A DNA stretch of 64,000 bases, from contig DASXJE010000006.1 in assembly GCA_036497565.1 (NCBI GenBank), positions 16,097 to 80,096 of the forward strand. The letters run 5' to 3'. Of this stretch, positions 26,789 to 35,832 are shown piece after piece. Under the pieces are notes generated by a model. It ran no database searches. It worked only from the letters and a program-made list of their open reading frames with translations, and had not been told where the DNA came from. Each line of letters begins with the position of its first letter. The stretch's first letter is position 1. The position numbers were made by a program, and so were the translations under genes. The stretch comes from Mycobacteriales bacterium (GTDB lineage Bacteria > Actinomycetota > Actinomycetes > Mycobacteriales > QHCD01).

Positions 26789-26986
26789 CGCGTGGCGGGA
26801 CCCTGAGTGTCGAAGTACAGCGGACTCACCGCGGGCGAACGCTTCGGCGTTCGCCGCGGCGGAGGCGGCACAGGTCCCGACCGCCCCCTGCCGCACCGTC
26901 AGGGTCGACGCTGTCGACTCAGGCGGTCCGGCGGGAAGACGCAATGGCTCCTATCCTGGCAGCCGCGCGACGGATTGTCGGCGTAA

Positions 26987-27700
26987 TCATAGAGCATTGA
27001 TCAACTGGTCCTGCGCCAGCAGCAGCGGGTAACAGGAGCAGGCCCGGTCGGCCAGCCCGGCCCGGTCGATGGTGGTGATGACCCCCCGCCGGTAGCTGAT
27101 CAAGCCGGCATCCTGCAGGTCCCGGGCGATCTCGCTGACCGTCGCCCGGCGTACCCCCAACATCTGGGCGAAGAAGTCCTGGGTGAGCTCCACCCGTTCC
27201 CGGCCGGTGCGGTCGGCCGTGGTCAACAGCCAGCGCGCCGCCCGTCTCGGGGCGGGATGGCGGCCGAGACAGGCGGCGTTCTGCCCGAGTTGCACCATGC
27301 TGACGTGGCTGTAGAGCGCGATCCGACGCTGCAACTCCGGCGCCGCAGGAAGCACCTCGGCGACGGCGTCGGCCGGGAACTCGATCGCGCGCCCCGCGAC
27401 CTGGCACAGCGCGGCGTGCGGGGTGCTGTCGACCCCGAGCACCACGGGCAGGCCGGCCAGCCCGTCCCGGCCGACCGTGTTGACCTCGACCATGGCCCGG
27501 CCGGCGAACACGGCGACCTGCGAAATCATCGAGTCGACCGGAAACCACAGCGCCTTGATCGGCTCGCCGGCGTCGTAGAGCTGTTGATGGGGGACCAACG
27601 AGGTCAGCGTCAGATGCGGGTCGAGGAGGGCGTCTTCGGCGGGCGGCAGGTCCCGCAGGAGCCGGTTGGCGCGCAGATCGGGCGGCGGAGGAACGCACAC
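26987..27700 (-). CDS. Crp/Fnr-family transcriptional regulator
   Basis: 237 residues from GTG 27700. N-terminal cyclic-nucleotide-binding-like fold (LVPHQQLYDAGEPIKALWFPVDSMISQVAVF, VNTVGRDGLAGLPVVLG) and C-terminal Crp-type helix-turn-helix (LTQDFFAQMLGVRRATVSEIARDLQDAGLISYRRG). The cassette for cAMP phosphate is not conserved, as in many Crp paralogues that bind other ligands. Target genes unknown; transcribed in the same direction as the GAF-ANTAR gene 198 bases downstream. Confidence 0.88.
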   Translation of the reverse strand: MCVPPPPDLRANRLLRDLPPAEDALLDPHLTLTSLVPHQQLYDAGEPIKALWFPVDSMISQVAVFAGRAMVEVNTVGRDGLAGLPVVLGVDSTPHAALCQVAGRAIEFPADAVAEVLPAAPELQRRIALYSHVSMVQLGQNAACLGRHPAPRRAARWLLTTADRTGRERVELTQDFFAQMLGVRRATVSEIARDLQDAGLISYRRGVITTIDRAGLADRACSCYPLLLAQDQLINAL

Positions 27701-27796
27701 GACGTGTCCTTAGAACTGCGGCATGTCCCGTGTGCCCCTAACTGCCTAAGGACGGTCGACGACGCTACCCGAGCCGCCCGACCGCGGTGACAGCGG

Positions 27797-28735
27797 CTAG
27801 TCCGCGCGGCCCTCGCGCAGGCGGGTCAGCCATGCCGCGGCGTCGGCGAAGTCGGTGTCCTCCCGACCGGGTGGCAGAGGCTTCGGTGCGCCGTCTGCGC
27901 GCGGGTAGGAGCCCAGGTAGCGGACGTCGGCGCAGATCCGCCGCAGTGCGCCCAGCGCGTCACCGACCCGGGCCTCGGCGATGTGCCCCTCGCAGTCGAT
28001 GGAGAAGCAGTAGCGGCCGAGCTGTTCCTTGGTCGGCCGGGACTCGATGCGGGTCAGGTTGACCCCGCGGACCGCGAACTCGGTCAGCACCTCGAGCAGC
28101 GCCCCGGTGTGGTCTTCCCGGATGAAGGCGACCAGCGAGGTCTTGTCGCGGCCGGTCGGCTCCGGCGGCGGACCCGCGCGGGCGACGAGGACGAACCGGG
28201 TGACGGCGTCGGCGTTGTCGGCGATGTCCGCAGCAAGCTCGATGAGCCGGTAGTGCTGGCCGGCGATGGGTGCGCTGATCGCGGCGTCGTACTTCCCCTC
28301 GGCGACGGCCCGGGCCGCGTCGGCGGTCGAGGAAACGAGGTCGACATGGGCGGCCGGCAGGTGCGCGCGCAGCCAGCCGCGGCACTGGGCCTCCGCGTGC
28401 GGGTGGGTGGCGACCGACGCCACCTGCTCGCACGTCGTGCCGGCCCTGGCCAGCAGCGAAAACCCGACGGGTACGAAGACCTCTCGGACGACCACCAGCG
28501 GATCACCCGCCGCCAGGGCGTCGAGGGTCGCCGGGACCGAACCCTCGACGGAGTTCTCCAGCGGGACGACGGCCGCGTCGGCGGTGCCGTCGCGGACCGC
28601 GTCTATCGCGGCCATGACGCTGGCCTCCGGCAACAGGATCCCGTTGATCGCGGCGGGGATGCTGCGCAGCGCGGCCTCGGCGAACGTACCCTCGGGTCCG
28701 AGGTAGGCGTAGCGGGTCGGTGGCACACCGGGCAT
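27797..28735 (-). CDS. pheA: prephenate dehydratase
   Basis: 312 residues. The catalytic PDT domain starts RYAYLGPEGTFAEAAL and shows VVPLENSVEGSVPATLD and DKTSLVAF; the regulatory ACT domain follows (HTGALLEVLTEFAVRGVNLTRIESRPTKEQLGRYCFSIDCEGH), with the ESRP motif that binds phenylalanine. It converts prephenate to phenylpyruvate in phenylalanine synthesis and is normally feedback-inhibited. The ATG at 28735 matches the usual start; no strong ribosome binding site is seen. Confidence 0.95.
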   Translation of the reverse strand: MPGVPPTRYAYLGPEGTFAEAALRSIPAAINGILLPEASVMAAIDAVRDGTADAAVVPLENSVEGSVPATLDALAAGDPLVVVREVFVPVGFSLLARAGTTCEQVASVATHPHAEAQCRGWLRAHLPAAHVDLVSSTADAARAVAEGKYDAAISAPIAGQHYRLIELAADIADNADAVTRFVLVARAGPPPEPTGRDKTSLVAFIREDHTGALLEVLTEFAVRGVNLTRIESRPTKEQLGRYCFSIDCEGHIAEARVGDALGALRRICADVRYLGSYPRADGAPKPLPPGREDTDFADAAAWLTRLREGRAD

Positions 28736-28817
28736 GGGGCGAGCGTAGCGGGACCCGACCGGATGCCGCCCGCGCGGCGGCGCCACAACGCGTTCACGAT
28801 CAGCCGAAGGAGCAGCG

Positions 28818-28979
28818 ATGACCGAGCCCGAGGATCGTCCCGACGACCGCAACGCAGCCGAGCACCGCGAGCCGCCGACCGAGAATCCCCAGCAGGAGGG
28901 CGAAAGCCGGCTCGACCACATCGATCCCGACACGCAGAACACGCCCGACAAGGTGAAGCGGGAGCGGGACCGCGACTGA
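28818..28979 (+). CDS. small charged hypothetical protein (53 aa)
   Basis: Starts at ATG 28818 with GAAGGAG six bases upstream, and encodes MTEPEDRPDDRNAAEHREPP and a similar polar tail ending DKVKRERDRD. Highly hydrophilic and probably disordered. The good ribosome binding site and isolated position between divergent pheA and the convergent RpiR gene support a real gene. No family recognised. Confidence 0.6.
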   Translation: MTEPEDRPDDRNAAEHREPPTENPQQEGESRLDHIDPDTQNTPDKVKRERDRD

Positions 28980-29000
28980 GCTGTCAGCGCACCCGCCGGC

Positions 29001-29897
29001 TCACCGCCGGCGCCGGTCCCGGCGTACCGACACCGCCTCCCGGGTCGCGTCGAGCGCGGCCTGGGTGGCGGCGAGCGTCTGCTGCGCCACCCCGACGAAG
29101 ACACAATCGACCACCGTGAGCTGCGCCAGCCGGCTCGCCGTGGCACCGGACCGGTAGGTCGTCTCCCGGGCCGCGGTGGTCAGGGTCAGGTCGGCGAGCC
29201 GGGCGAGCGGCGAGCGGGGCGCGTTGGTCAGCCCCACGGTCACCGCACCGCGCCGGCCCGCTTCGGCCAGCGCGTCGATGGTCTCCTGGGTCGAGCCGGT
29301 GTGCGAGATGCCGATCGCGACGTCGCCCGCACGCAGCACGGCCGCGCTGGTGAGGGCGATGTGTACGTCGGACCAGGCGAAGGCGACCCGACCGATCCGG
29401 TGCAGCTTCTGCTGGAAGTCGGCCGCGACGAAGCCGCTCGCGCCCACGCCGTAGATGTCGATCCGCGACGCCCCGACGATCGCGTCGACGACTTGACCGA
29501 GCACCGTCACGTCGAGTTGTGCGGCGGTCTCCTCGACGGCCCGTGCATCGGCGAAGGCGATCTTCTCGACGACGCTGGCGAGGTCGTCGTCCGGCCCGAT
29601 GTCGCTGCCGACCACCCGGGCCGGATCGCCGCCCTGTAGCCAGCCGGCCTCGGTGGCCAGGGCGATCCGCAGCTGCGGGTAGCCGGAGAAACCGAGCTGC
29701 CGGCAGAAGCGCACGACCGTGGTCTGCGACGTACCGGCGCGGCCGGCGAGCTCACCGATCGTGAGTGCCGCGGCCGCGGCGTCATCGAGCACGACCTGCC
29801 CGACCCGGCGCTCGGCGGGCGCCAGGGACGGCAGCAGTGCCCGTATCCGCACGACCGCCCGGTCTGGACCGGCGGTCAGTTCGCGCTCGGAGTCCAT
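29001..29897 (-). CDS. MurR/RpiR-family regulator (HTH_6 + SIS)
   Basis: 298 residues. N-terminal RpiR helix-turn-helix (LTIGELAGRAGTSQTTVVRFCRQLGFSGYPQLRIAL) and C-terminal SIS sugar-phosphate domain (IDIYGVGASGFVAADFQQKLHRIG, GDVAIGISHTGSTQETIDALAEA). The SIS domain binds a phosphosugar. Lying just downstream of serine hydrolase and NamZ genes (22-base overlap), it probably answers to MurNAc-6-phosphate, as MurR does, though that is inference. Confidence 0.9.
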   Translation of the reverse strand: MDSERELTAGPDRAVVRIRALLPSLAPAERRVGQVVLDDAAAAALTIGELAGRAGTSQTTVVRFCRQLGFSGYPQLRIALATEAGWLQGGDPARVVGSDIGPDDDLASVVEKIAFADARAVEETAAQLDVTVLGQVVDAIVGASRIDIYGVGASGFVAADFQQKLHRIGRVAFAWSDVHIALTSAAVLRAGDVAIGISHTGSTQETIDALAEAGRRGAVTVGLTNAPRSPLARLADLTLTTAARETTYRSGATASRLAQLTVVDCVFVGVAQQTLAATQAALDATREAVSVRRDRRRR

Positions 29898-31606
29898 CCG
29901 ACCGCCTGGAACGCCGCCGTGTCCTTCTCGCCGTCGAACACCGTCCTGCCGTCCGCCGCGACCCGGACGTCGTCGACGTAGACGCCGCGGCCGTGGTAGA
30001 GCGGATCGGTCGTGTAGCGCCAGCGCAGCTGCACCGGGCCGGACCAGTCGGCGAGATCAGCCGACGCGCGCAGCCACTGGTGCCCGTCGTAGCCGGAGAC
30101 CGAGCCGTCCGTCGTGGTGTCGAGACCACGCCCGTGCAGCGCGAAGGGGACCGGCGACCACGTGGCTCCGCCGTCGGCCGAGCCCTCCAGATGGAGGAAG
30201 TCCGACGCCGGCTCGGTGTCGTACCAGAGGTCGAAGTTCACGGTCGCCGGCCGGCCGGCGGGCAGGGTGACCGGCGCGGTGAGGGTGGCCGTCGAGTCGT
30301 CGGCCATCCCGGCGTACCACGCGTCGCGGCCGCGGGCCGGATGCACCGCGATCGCCCGGGCGACGTCATCGGCGACCGCGCGGCGCGGCCCGTTGGTGGA
30401 TCCCCAGTTGCGGTTGGGGTGCACGTGGTTGGTGAGCAGGATGACGAAGGAGTCGGTGGTCGGGTCGATCACCAGTGAGGTGCCGGTGAACCCGGTGTGC
30501 CCGGCGGTGTAGGGCGTCGCGAGTGCGCCCATGTACCAGTGCTGGTAAAGCTCGAAGCCCAGGCCGTGGTCGTCACCCGGGAAGGCCTGGTTGAGGTTGG
30601 TCATCATGGCCGTGACCGACTGCGCGGACAGGATCCGGGTGTGCCCGTAGGCGCCGCCGTTGAGGATCGTCTGGCACAGGATCGCCAGGTCGTGCGCGGT
30701 GGAGAAGACACCGGCGTGGCCGGCGACGCCGTTCAGTGCCCACGCGTTCTCGTCGTGCACCTGACCCCACACCAGCCCGCGGTCCGGGGTGAGCTCGTAC
30801 TCCTCCGCGGCGATCCGCGGCTTCAGCGACGCCGGCGGGTCGTACATCGTGTCGTGCATCCCGAGCGGCGCCGTGATGCCGTCGCGCACCGCCACGTCGA
30901 GCGGCTTGCCCGTCAGGTGCTCGACCAGCAACTGCAACGTCAGCATGTTGAGGTCGGAGTAGATGTACGTCGTCCCCGGCGCCGCGGTGGGCTTGCTCGC
31001 GTAGATGGCGGCGATCCGCTCGTCGTACGTCGGATAGGTCCACAGGGCGGGGCTCGGGTCCGGTGGCAGGCCGGAGGTGTGGGTCATGAGCTGGCGGACC
31101 GTGATGTCGCCCTTGCCACCCTCGGCGAACGCCGGCAGGTAGGACGCCACGGTGCGGTCGAGGTCGAGTCGGCCCGCCTGCACCTGCTGCATCGCGACGA
31201 TCGAGGTGAACAGCTTGGACAGCGACGCCAGGTCGTAGATGGTGTCGGTGCGGGTGGGGATCCATTGGTCGCGGGGCAGCTCGGTGCCGGCCTGGTCGGC
31301 GTAGCGCAGGTTGTATCCGCCGGCCGACTCCGCGGCGATCACCCCGTGCCGGGCGGCGAGCACCACCTCGCCCGGGTAGAGCGGATGCCCGTCGACGCCG
31401 GTGCCCGGGGCGAGACCGGCCGCGGCGTCGTCGCTGATCTTGTCGGCGTACTGCGGAAGCAGGTCGGCCTGCTGCGGCGTTCCGGGGCGCAGGGTGCGGG
31501 CCGGGCGGTCGAACATCGCCGCGCCGGCCGGCGAGGCAGCGAGCGGCAGCACGGCTGCGAGGACGAACACCACGGGTACCAGCATTCCCGGTCGGCGCAA
31601 GGGCAT
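29876..31606 (-). CDS. secreted beta-lactamase-fold serine hydrolase
   Basis: 576 residues. Signal peptide MPLRRPGMLVPVVFVLAAVLPLAASPAGA. The class C beta-lactamase/PBP fold has the SxxK motif (YDLASLSKLF), Y-S-D in place of YxN (TYIYSDLN) and HTG for KTG (YTAGHTGFTG). The C-terminal 150 residues form a separate beta-sandwich (VNFDLWYDTEPASDFLHLEGSADGG). Likely a cell-wall peptide or ester hydrolase of the AmpH/PBP4* kind. It starts 2 bases after the NamZ stop and overlaps the RpiR start, forming a wall-recycling operon. Confidence 0.9.
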   Translation of the reverse strand: MPLRRPGMLVPVVFVLAAVLPLAASPAGAAMFDRPARTLRPGTPQQADLLPQYADKISDDAAAGLAPGTGVDGHPLYPGEVVLAARHGVIAAESAGGYNLRYADQAGTELPRDQWIPTRTDTIYDLASLSKLFTSIVAMQQVQAGRLDLDRTVASYLPAFAEGGKGDITVRQLMTHTSGLPPDPSPALWTYPTYDERIAAIYASKPTAAPGTTYIYSDLNMLTLQLLVEHLTGKPLDVAVRDGITAPLGMHDTMYDPPASLKPRIAAEEYELTPDRGLVWGQVHDENAWALNGVAGHAGVFSTAHDLAILCQTILNGGAYGHTRILSAQSVTAMMTNLNQAFPGDDHGLGFELYQHWYMGALATPYTAGHTGFTGTSLVIDPTTDSFVILLTNHVHPNRNWGSTNGPRRAVADDVARAIAVHPARGRDAWYAGMADDSTATLTAPVTLPAGRPATVNFDLWYDTEPASDFLHLEGSADGGATWSPVPFALHGRGLDTTTDGSVSGYDGHQWLRASADLADWSGPVQLRWRYTTDPLYHGRGVYVDDVRVAADGRTVFDGEKDTAAFQAVGWTPSAN

Positions 31607-31608
31607 GG

Positions 31609-32916
31609 TCAGTGGCCTCCGTAGATGAGGTACTTCTGCCGCATCGCCGAGAAGGCCCGGAGCTCGCCCTGCCAGCCGGCGACCACCGCGTCGGTGTCCT
31701 TGCCCGCGTCGATCGCCGTACGCAGGTAGTCCGACCCGGACAGCTTGTCGATCCAGTAGGGGTCTAGCGCGTCGCCGGTGTCGTAGCGCCAGGCGAAGTC
31801 GGCGGGGTACAACCGCTTGGCGGTGACGATCATCGCCGCCGCCGTCCGGATCGCGTCGAACGCCGTCCGGTCGGTGACGAAGGCCTGTACGCCGGCGCAG
31901 GTCTCGTTGACGAACTTGGAGAAGGTCGGGGCGAAGTAGGCCTCGCGCCACTCCACGCCGGGAAGCCGGGCCACGGTGAGTGCCTCGGCCCAGTGATAGT
32001 CGGCGTACGGCGCCCCGATCAGCTCGAACGGGCGGGTCGTGCCGCGGCCCTCGGAGAGGTTGGTGCCCTCGAACATCCCGAGCCCGGGATAGACGAACGC
32101 GGTGTCGACGGTCGGCATGTTGGGTGAGGGCATCACCCACGGCAGGCCGGTGGCGTCGTAATCCATCCCGCGTCGCCAGCCCTGCATCGCGACGACGGTC
32201 AGGTCGACCCGCGAACCGCCGGTCTCGGCCGGGATGAACTCGGCCGCGAAGAGCCCGGCCAGCTCGCCGACCGTCATCGCATGCTGCTGGGCGATCGGCT
32301 CGAGCCCGACGCCGGTCGACCAATGCGGATGCAGCACCGGCCCGGTGGCCCGGGCACCGCCGAGCGGATTCGGCCGGTCGAGGACGACGAAACGGGTGCC
32401 GAGCGTGGCGGCCGCCTTCATCGCCGAGTACATGGTCCAGATGTAGGTATAGAAGCGGGCGCTGACGTCCTGGATGTCGAAGAGCACCGTGTCGACGCCC
32501 GCCTTCGTGAAGGCGTCGGCCATCTCGTCGACGGTCTTCGCGTAGAGGTCGTAGACCGGCAGGCCGGTCTTCTCGTCGGTGTAGAAGCCCTGCGAGCCGC
32601 CGGCCTGCGCGGTTCCGCGGAAGCCGTGCTCGGGACCGAAGACGGCGATCAGGTCGACGTCGGACGACCCGTGCATCACATCGACCTCGTGCTGCAGGTC
32701 GGTAGTGATGCTGGTCGGGTTGGCGATGATCCCGACCTTCCGACCAGCCAGCGGGCGGTAGCGCCCGGCGGCCAGGACGGCGAACCCGGTGCGGACCACA
32801 CCGGGGCGGCCCGCCGAGGCCACGGTCGGCGGCGTAGCGGCGTCGGCGGCGCGGGAGCCGACCGCGACGGTGGCCGCCGCAGCGGCGGAGGCGGACAGGA
32901 ACTGGCGGCGTCTCAT
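31609..32916 (-). CDS. namZ: exo-beta-N-acetylmuramidase NamZ (DUF1343)
   Basis: 435 residues. A twin-arginine-like signal (MRRRQFLSASAAAAATVAVG) suggests export. The DUF1343 core is clear: GIIANPTS, FGPEHGFRG, TVLFDIQDVSARFYTY, VVLDRPNPLGG and GTNLSEGRGTTRPFE. NamZ removes terminal MurNAc from peptidoglycan fragments. GAGGAG lies six bases before the ATG. First gene of the operon with the serine hydrolase and an RpiR regulator, paralleling the Bacillus namZ/murR neighbourhood. Confidence 0.92.
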   Translation of the reverse strand: MRRRQFLSASAAAAATVAVGSRAADAATPPTVASAGRPGVVRTGFAVLAAGRYRPLAGRKVGIIANPTSITTDLQHEVDVMHGSSDVDLIAVFGPEHGFRGTAQAGGSQGFYTDEKTGLPVYDLYAKTVDEMADAFTKAGVDTVLFDIQDVSARFYTYIWTMYSAMKAAATLGTRFVVLDRPNPLGGARATGPVLHPHWSTGVGLEPIAQQHAMTVGELAGLFAAEFIPAETGGSRVDLTVVAMQGWRRGMDYDATGLPWVMPSPNMPTVDTAFVYPGLGMFEGTNLSEGRGTTRPFELIGAPYADYHWAEALTVARLPGVEWREAYFAPTFSKFVNETCAGVQAFVTDRTAFDAIRTAAAMIVTAKRLYPADFAWRYDTGDALDPYWIDKLSGSDYLRTAIDAGKDTDAVVAGWQGELRAFSAMRQKYLIYGGH

Positions 32917-33052
32917 GGTCGCTCCTCGCAGAAGCAGGTAATTCCGCAACGGGCCGCAACTTGCGGCCGGAAGTTACCCACATCCGGACAATGCGTCAAC
33001 GGACGACGTCCCACCCGGTCGGCGCCGGATGGCTCGGCGTTAGGGTTCGCTG

Positions 33053-33784
33053 GTGCCCGGCGAGACCCCTCCCCCAGACCCGGCCGGCGAGACCGGTTTC
33101 GCCGACCTCGGGTTCGCCCGCCTCGACACCGACCGGCTGTCCCGCACCGGCGACCCCGAGGTGGTCTACGGCGCCGGGAAGACCCCGGCGCAGACGCTCG
33201 ATCTGATCGCCGCCCTGCGTCAGGCGCATCCCGACCGCCCGGCGCTGGTCACCCGGGCCGACGAAGAGATGCAGGAGGTCATCGCCAGTCATTACGCCGA
33301 CGCCGTGATCGTCGACCCGCAGGCCCGGGCCGTCGCCGTCGGCGCGCTGCCGCCGACCCGCGGGACCGTCTGCGTGGTGACCGCCGGCACCTCTGATCTC
33401 CCGGTGGCCGCGGAGGCGGCGTTCACGGCACGGGCGTTCGGCGCCGGTGTCACCCGCGTGACCGACGTCGGGGTGGCCGGGATCCATCGGCTGCTCGCCT
33501 CCCGCGACGCGCTGGAGAGTGCCGACGCGCTCGTCGTCGTGGCGGGCATGGACGGCGCCCTGCCGAGCGTCGTCGGCGGACTCACCGGAGTGCCGCTGAT
33601 CGCCGTACCGACCAGCGTCGGGTACGGCGCATCGTTCGGCGGCGTGGCCGCCCTGCTCACGATGCTGAACTCCTGCGCGCCCGGGGTCGTCGTCACCAAC
33701 ATCGACAACGGCTTCGGCGCGGGGGTTTTCGCGTCGCGCGTCGCCCGCCGCAGCGCCCGCCCGCCGGCGCCGGAGACGCCGTGA
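33053..33784 (+). CDS. larB: LarB, pyridinium-3,5-biscarboxylic acid mononucleotide synthase
   Basis: 243 residues from GTG 33053. AIR carboxylase-like (PurE) fold: EVVYGAGKTPAQTLDLIAAL, VVTAGTSDLPVAAEAA, VVAGMDGALPSVVGGL and VPTSVGYGASFGGVAALLTMLNSCAPGV, the signature of LarB. It carboxylates and hydrolyses NaAD to start synthesis of the nickel-pincer nucleotide of lactate racemase-type enzymes. Overlaps larC by 4 bases. No larE or larA is in the window. Confidence 0.93.
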   Translation: MPGETPPPDPAGETGFADLGFARLDTDRLSRTGDPEVVYGAGKTPAQTLDLIAALRQAHPDRPALVTRADEEMQEVIASHYADAVIVDPQARAVAVGALPPTRGTVCVVTAGTSDLPVAAEAAFTARAFGAGVTRVTDVGVAGIHRLLASRDALESADALVVVAGMDGALPSVVGGLTGVPLIAVPTSVGYGASFGGVAALLTMLNSCAPGVVVTNIDNGFGAGVFASRVARRSARPPAPETP

Positions 33785-34983
33785 TCGGCTGGCTCGACTG
33801 CGTCGCCGGCGCCAGCGGCGACATGTTCCTCGGCGCGCTGGTCGACGCGGGCGCACCGGTGGAGGCGATCCGCTCGGCCATCGCGGCGCTGGCCGTCGAG
33901 CCGATCGAGCTCGAACTGTCCACCGTCACGCGGCACGGACTCGGTGCCACCAAGGTCGACGTCGTCGCACCGCACACCGTGGTGACCCGCACCTGGGCCA
34001 ACATCCGGGAGCAACTGTCGGCCGCGCAACTCCCGGACCGGGTCCGGGCCACGGCGCTGGAGGCGTTCGAGCGGCTGGCCCGCGCCGAAGCCGACGTGCA
34101 CCGCACCAGCCCCGAGCAGGTGCACTTCCACGAGGTCGGCGGGCTGGACGCGATCGCCGACGTCGTCGGAGCCGCCGCCGGGCTCGCCGCGCTCGACATC
34201 GACCACCTCGCCGCGAGCACGGTGACCCTCGGCTCGGGCATGACCCGCGGCGAGCACGGCATGGTCCCGGTGCCCGGCCCGGCCGTGCTGGCGCTGCTGC
34301 GCGACGCCGGGGCGCCGGTATGGTCCGGGCCGGCGCCGTACGAGATGTGTACGCCGACCGGTGCCGCGCTGCTCGCCACGACCGTGTCGTCGTGGGGACC
34401 GATGCCGCCGATGCGGATCAGCTCGGTCGGGATGGGCGCGGGCGGTCGCGACCTCGACGAGTTGCCCAACCTGCTGCGCCTCGTCATCGGCGTACCCGCC
34501 GACGAGCGGTCGGCGGACCAGGCCGAGTCGGCGGTCGTCCTCGAGACCAACGTCGACGACCTCGACCCGCGGCTGTGGCCGGCCGTCCTCGAGGAGTTGC
34601 TCGCCGCGGGCGCCTCCGATGCCTGGCTCACCCCGATCCTGATGAAGAAGGGCCGGCCGGCGCACACCCTGCACGTGCTGTGCCCGCCGCCGCGCGCGGA
34701 CCGGATGCGCGAGATCGTCTTCACCCATACCTCGACGATCGGGCTGCGCTCCCATGTCGTCGACAAGGTCGCGTTGCGCCGGGAGCAGTTCTCGGTGCAG
34801 GTGCACGGCCAGCCCGTGGGCGTGAAGGCGGCCCGGCACGACGGCCGGGTCGTCAACGTCAGCGTCGAGTACGACGACGTACGCCGGGCGGCCGAGGCGA
34901 CGGGGCTCCCGGTCGCCGAGGTGCTGCGCGAAGCCACCGCCCTCGCGCACGACACCGTCCGGTCCCACCACCCCCTCCCGTGA
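33781..34983 (+). CDS. larC: LarC, nickel insertion enzyme of the nickel-pincer cofactor
   Basis: 400 residues. Begins WLDCVAGASGDMFLGALVDAG and contains VHFHEVGGLDAIADVVGAAAGLAALD and LETNVDDLDPRLWP, all LarC hallmarks. It inserts nickel into the pincer nucleotide using CTP. In some lactobacilli larC is split by a programmed frameshift; here it is a single frame. The TGA stop lies inside the palindrome at 34980. Confidence 0.93.
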   Translation: MIGWLDCVAGASGDMFLGALVDAGAPVEAIRSAIAALAVEPIELELSTVTRHGLGATKVDVVAPHTVVTRTWANIREQLSAAQLPDRVRATALEAFERLARAEADVHRTSPEQVHFHEVGGLDAIADVVGAAAGLAALDIDHLAASTVTLGSGMTRGEHGMVPVPGPAVLALLRDAGAPVWSGPAPYEMCTPTGAALLATTVSSWGPMPPMRISSVGMGAGGRDLDELPNLLRLVIGVPADERSADQAESAVVLETNVDDLDPRLWPAVLEELLAAGASDAWLTPILMKKGRPAHTLHVLCPPPRADRMREIVFTHTSTIGLRSHVVDKVALRREQFSVQVHGQPVGVKAARHDGRVVNVSVEYDDVRRAAEATGLPVAEVLREATALAHDTVRSHHPLP

Positions 34984-35033
34984 TCAAGAGGGGATTCGTA
35001 CGGCGTTTCGTACCGGAATCCCCTCTTGATCAC
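34980..35033. repeat. dispersed palindrome, copy 1
   Basis: Near-perfect hairpin: an outer 18-base stem beginning GTGATCAAGAGGGGATTC, a 2-base bulge on the 3' side, an inner GTACG/CGTAC stem and the loop GCGTTT. The same unit occurs inverted at 54231 and as a diverged form at 45345. It holds the larC stop codon and the first in-frame ATG of the next gene. Likely a REP-like mobile palindrome that may also stop transcription. Confidence 0.85.
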
Positions 35034-35061
35034 GGGGTGGGGGACCGGCGAGAGTAAACCG

Positions 35062-35823
35062 GTGGTCTCCTCCGTCGCGGTGCTCTCCGACATCCACGGC
35101 GTACTGCCCGCGCTCGACGCGGTGCTCGCCGAGCCGTCGGTCGCCGCGGCCGAGCGCATCGTGCTGACCGGGGACATCGCGGCCGGTCCGCAGCCGGTCG
35201 AGGTGCTCGATCGGCTGACCGGGCTGGGTGAGCGGGTGGTGTGGGTACGCGGCAACGCCGACCGCGAGTTGGTCAGCCTGGCCCGCGGTGGCGCCACCTC
35301 GATCCCCGACCCGATCGCACCGTGGGCTGCCGCGGCACTGCGCCCCGACCAGGTCGACCTGCTGGCCGGCCTGCCGTACCCGGTGACGCTCGAGGTCGAC
35401 GGCTTCGGCGACGTGCTCTTCTGCCACGGCAGTCCCCGCGACGACGACGAGGTGGTGCTCGTCGACACCCGCCTCGAACGGTGGGCCGAGGCTCTCTCGA
35501 CGGTCCCGCCGGCCGTATCGACCGTGGTCTGCGGCCACACCCACATGCCGTTCGTCCGGCTCGCGCACGGCCGACTGGTCGTCAATCCCGGCAGCGTCGG
35601 CATGCCTTACGGGAGGTCGGGAGCACACTGGGCGCTGCTCGCCGACGGAGCGGTCCGCCTGCAGCGCAGCGTCTTCGACCTCGACGCCGCATGTGCGTCG
35701 GTCGCCGCCGCCTCCGGGTACGACGACGCGGCCGCCTGGGCGGACTTCTTCATCCGCGCCCGCGGGTCCGACGTCCAGGCCCTGGAGACCTTCGGCCCGC
35801 GGGACGGTCGCCGTACCGAATAG
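35062..35823 (+). CDS. YfcE-type metallophosphoesterase
   Basis: 253 residues from GTG 35062. Calcineurin-like motifs are complete: VLSDIHG (D-x-H), VLTGDIAAGP (GD), VWVRGNADRE (GN-D), CHGSP and CGHTHMPF. These ligate two metal ions for phosphodiester or phosphomonoester cleavage. The upstream in-frame ATG lies in the palindrome and is unlikely to be the start. Substrate unknown; direct neighbour of larC. Confidence 0.88.
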   Translation: MVSSVAVLSDIHGVLPALDAVLAEPSVAAAERIVLTGDIAAGPQPVEVLDRLTGLGERVVWVRGNADRELVSLARGGATSIPDPIAPWAAAALRPDQVDLLAGLPYPVTLEVDGFGDVLFCHGSPRDDDEVVLVDTRLERWAEALSTVPPAVSTVVCGHTHMPFVRLAHGRLVVNPGSVGMPYGRSGAHWALLADGAVRLQRSVFDLDAACASVAAASGYDDAAAWADFFIRARGSDVQALETFGPRDGRRTE

Positions 35824-35832
35824 ACCTACGGC

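Noticed and set aside
31610..32983. Extension of the serine-hydrolase frame to more than 1000 residues
   Set aside because: The upstream part is a shadow of NamZ; the signal peptide at 31606 marks the real start.
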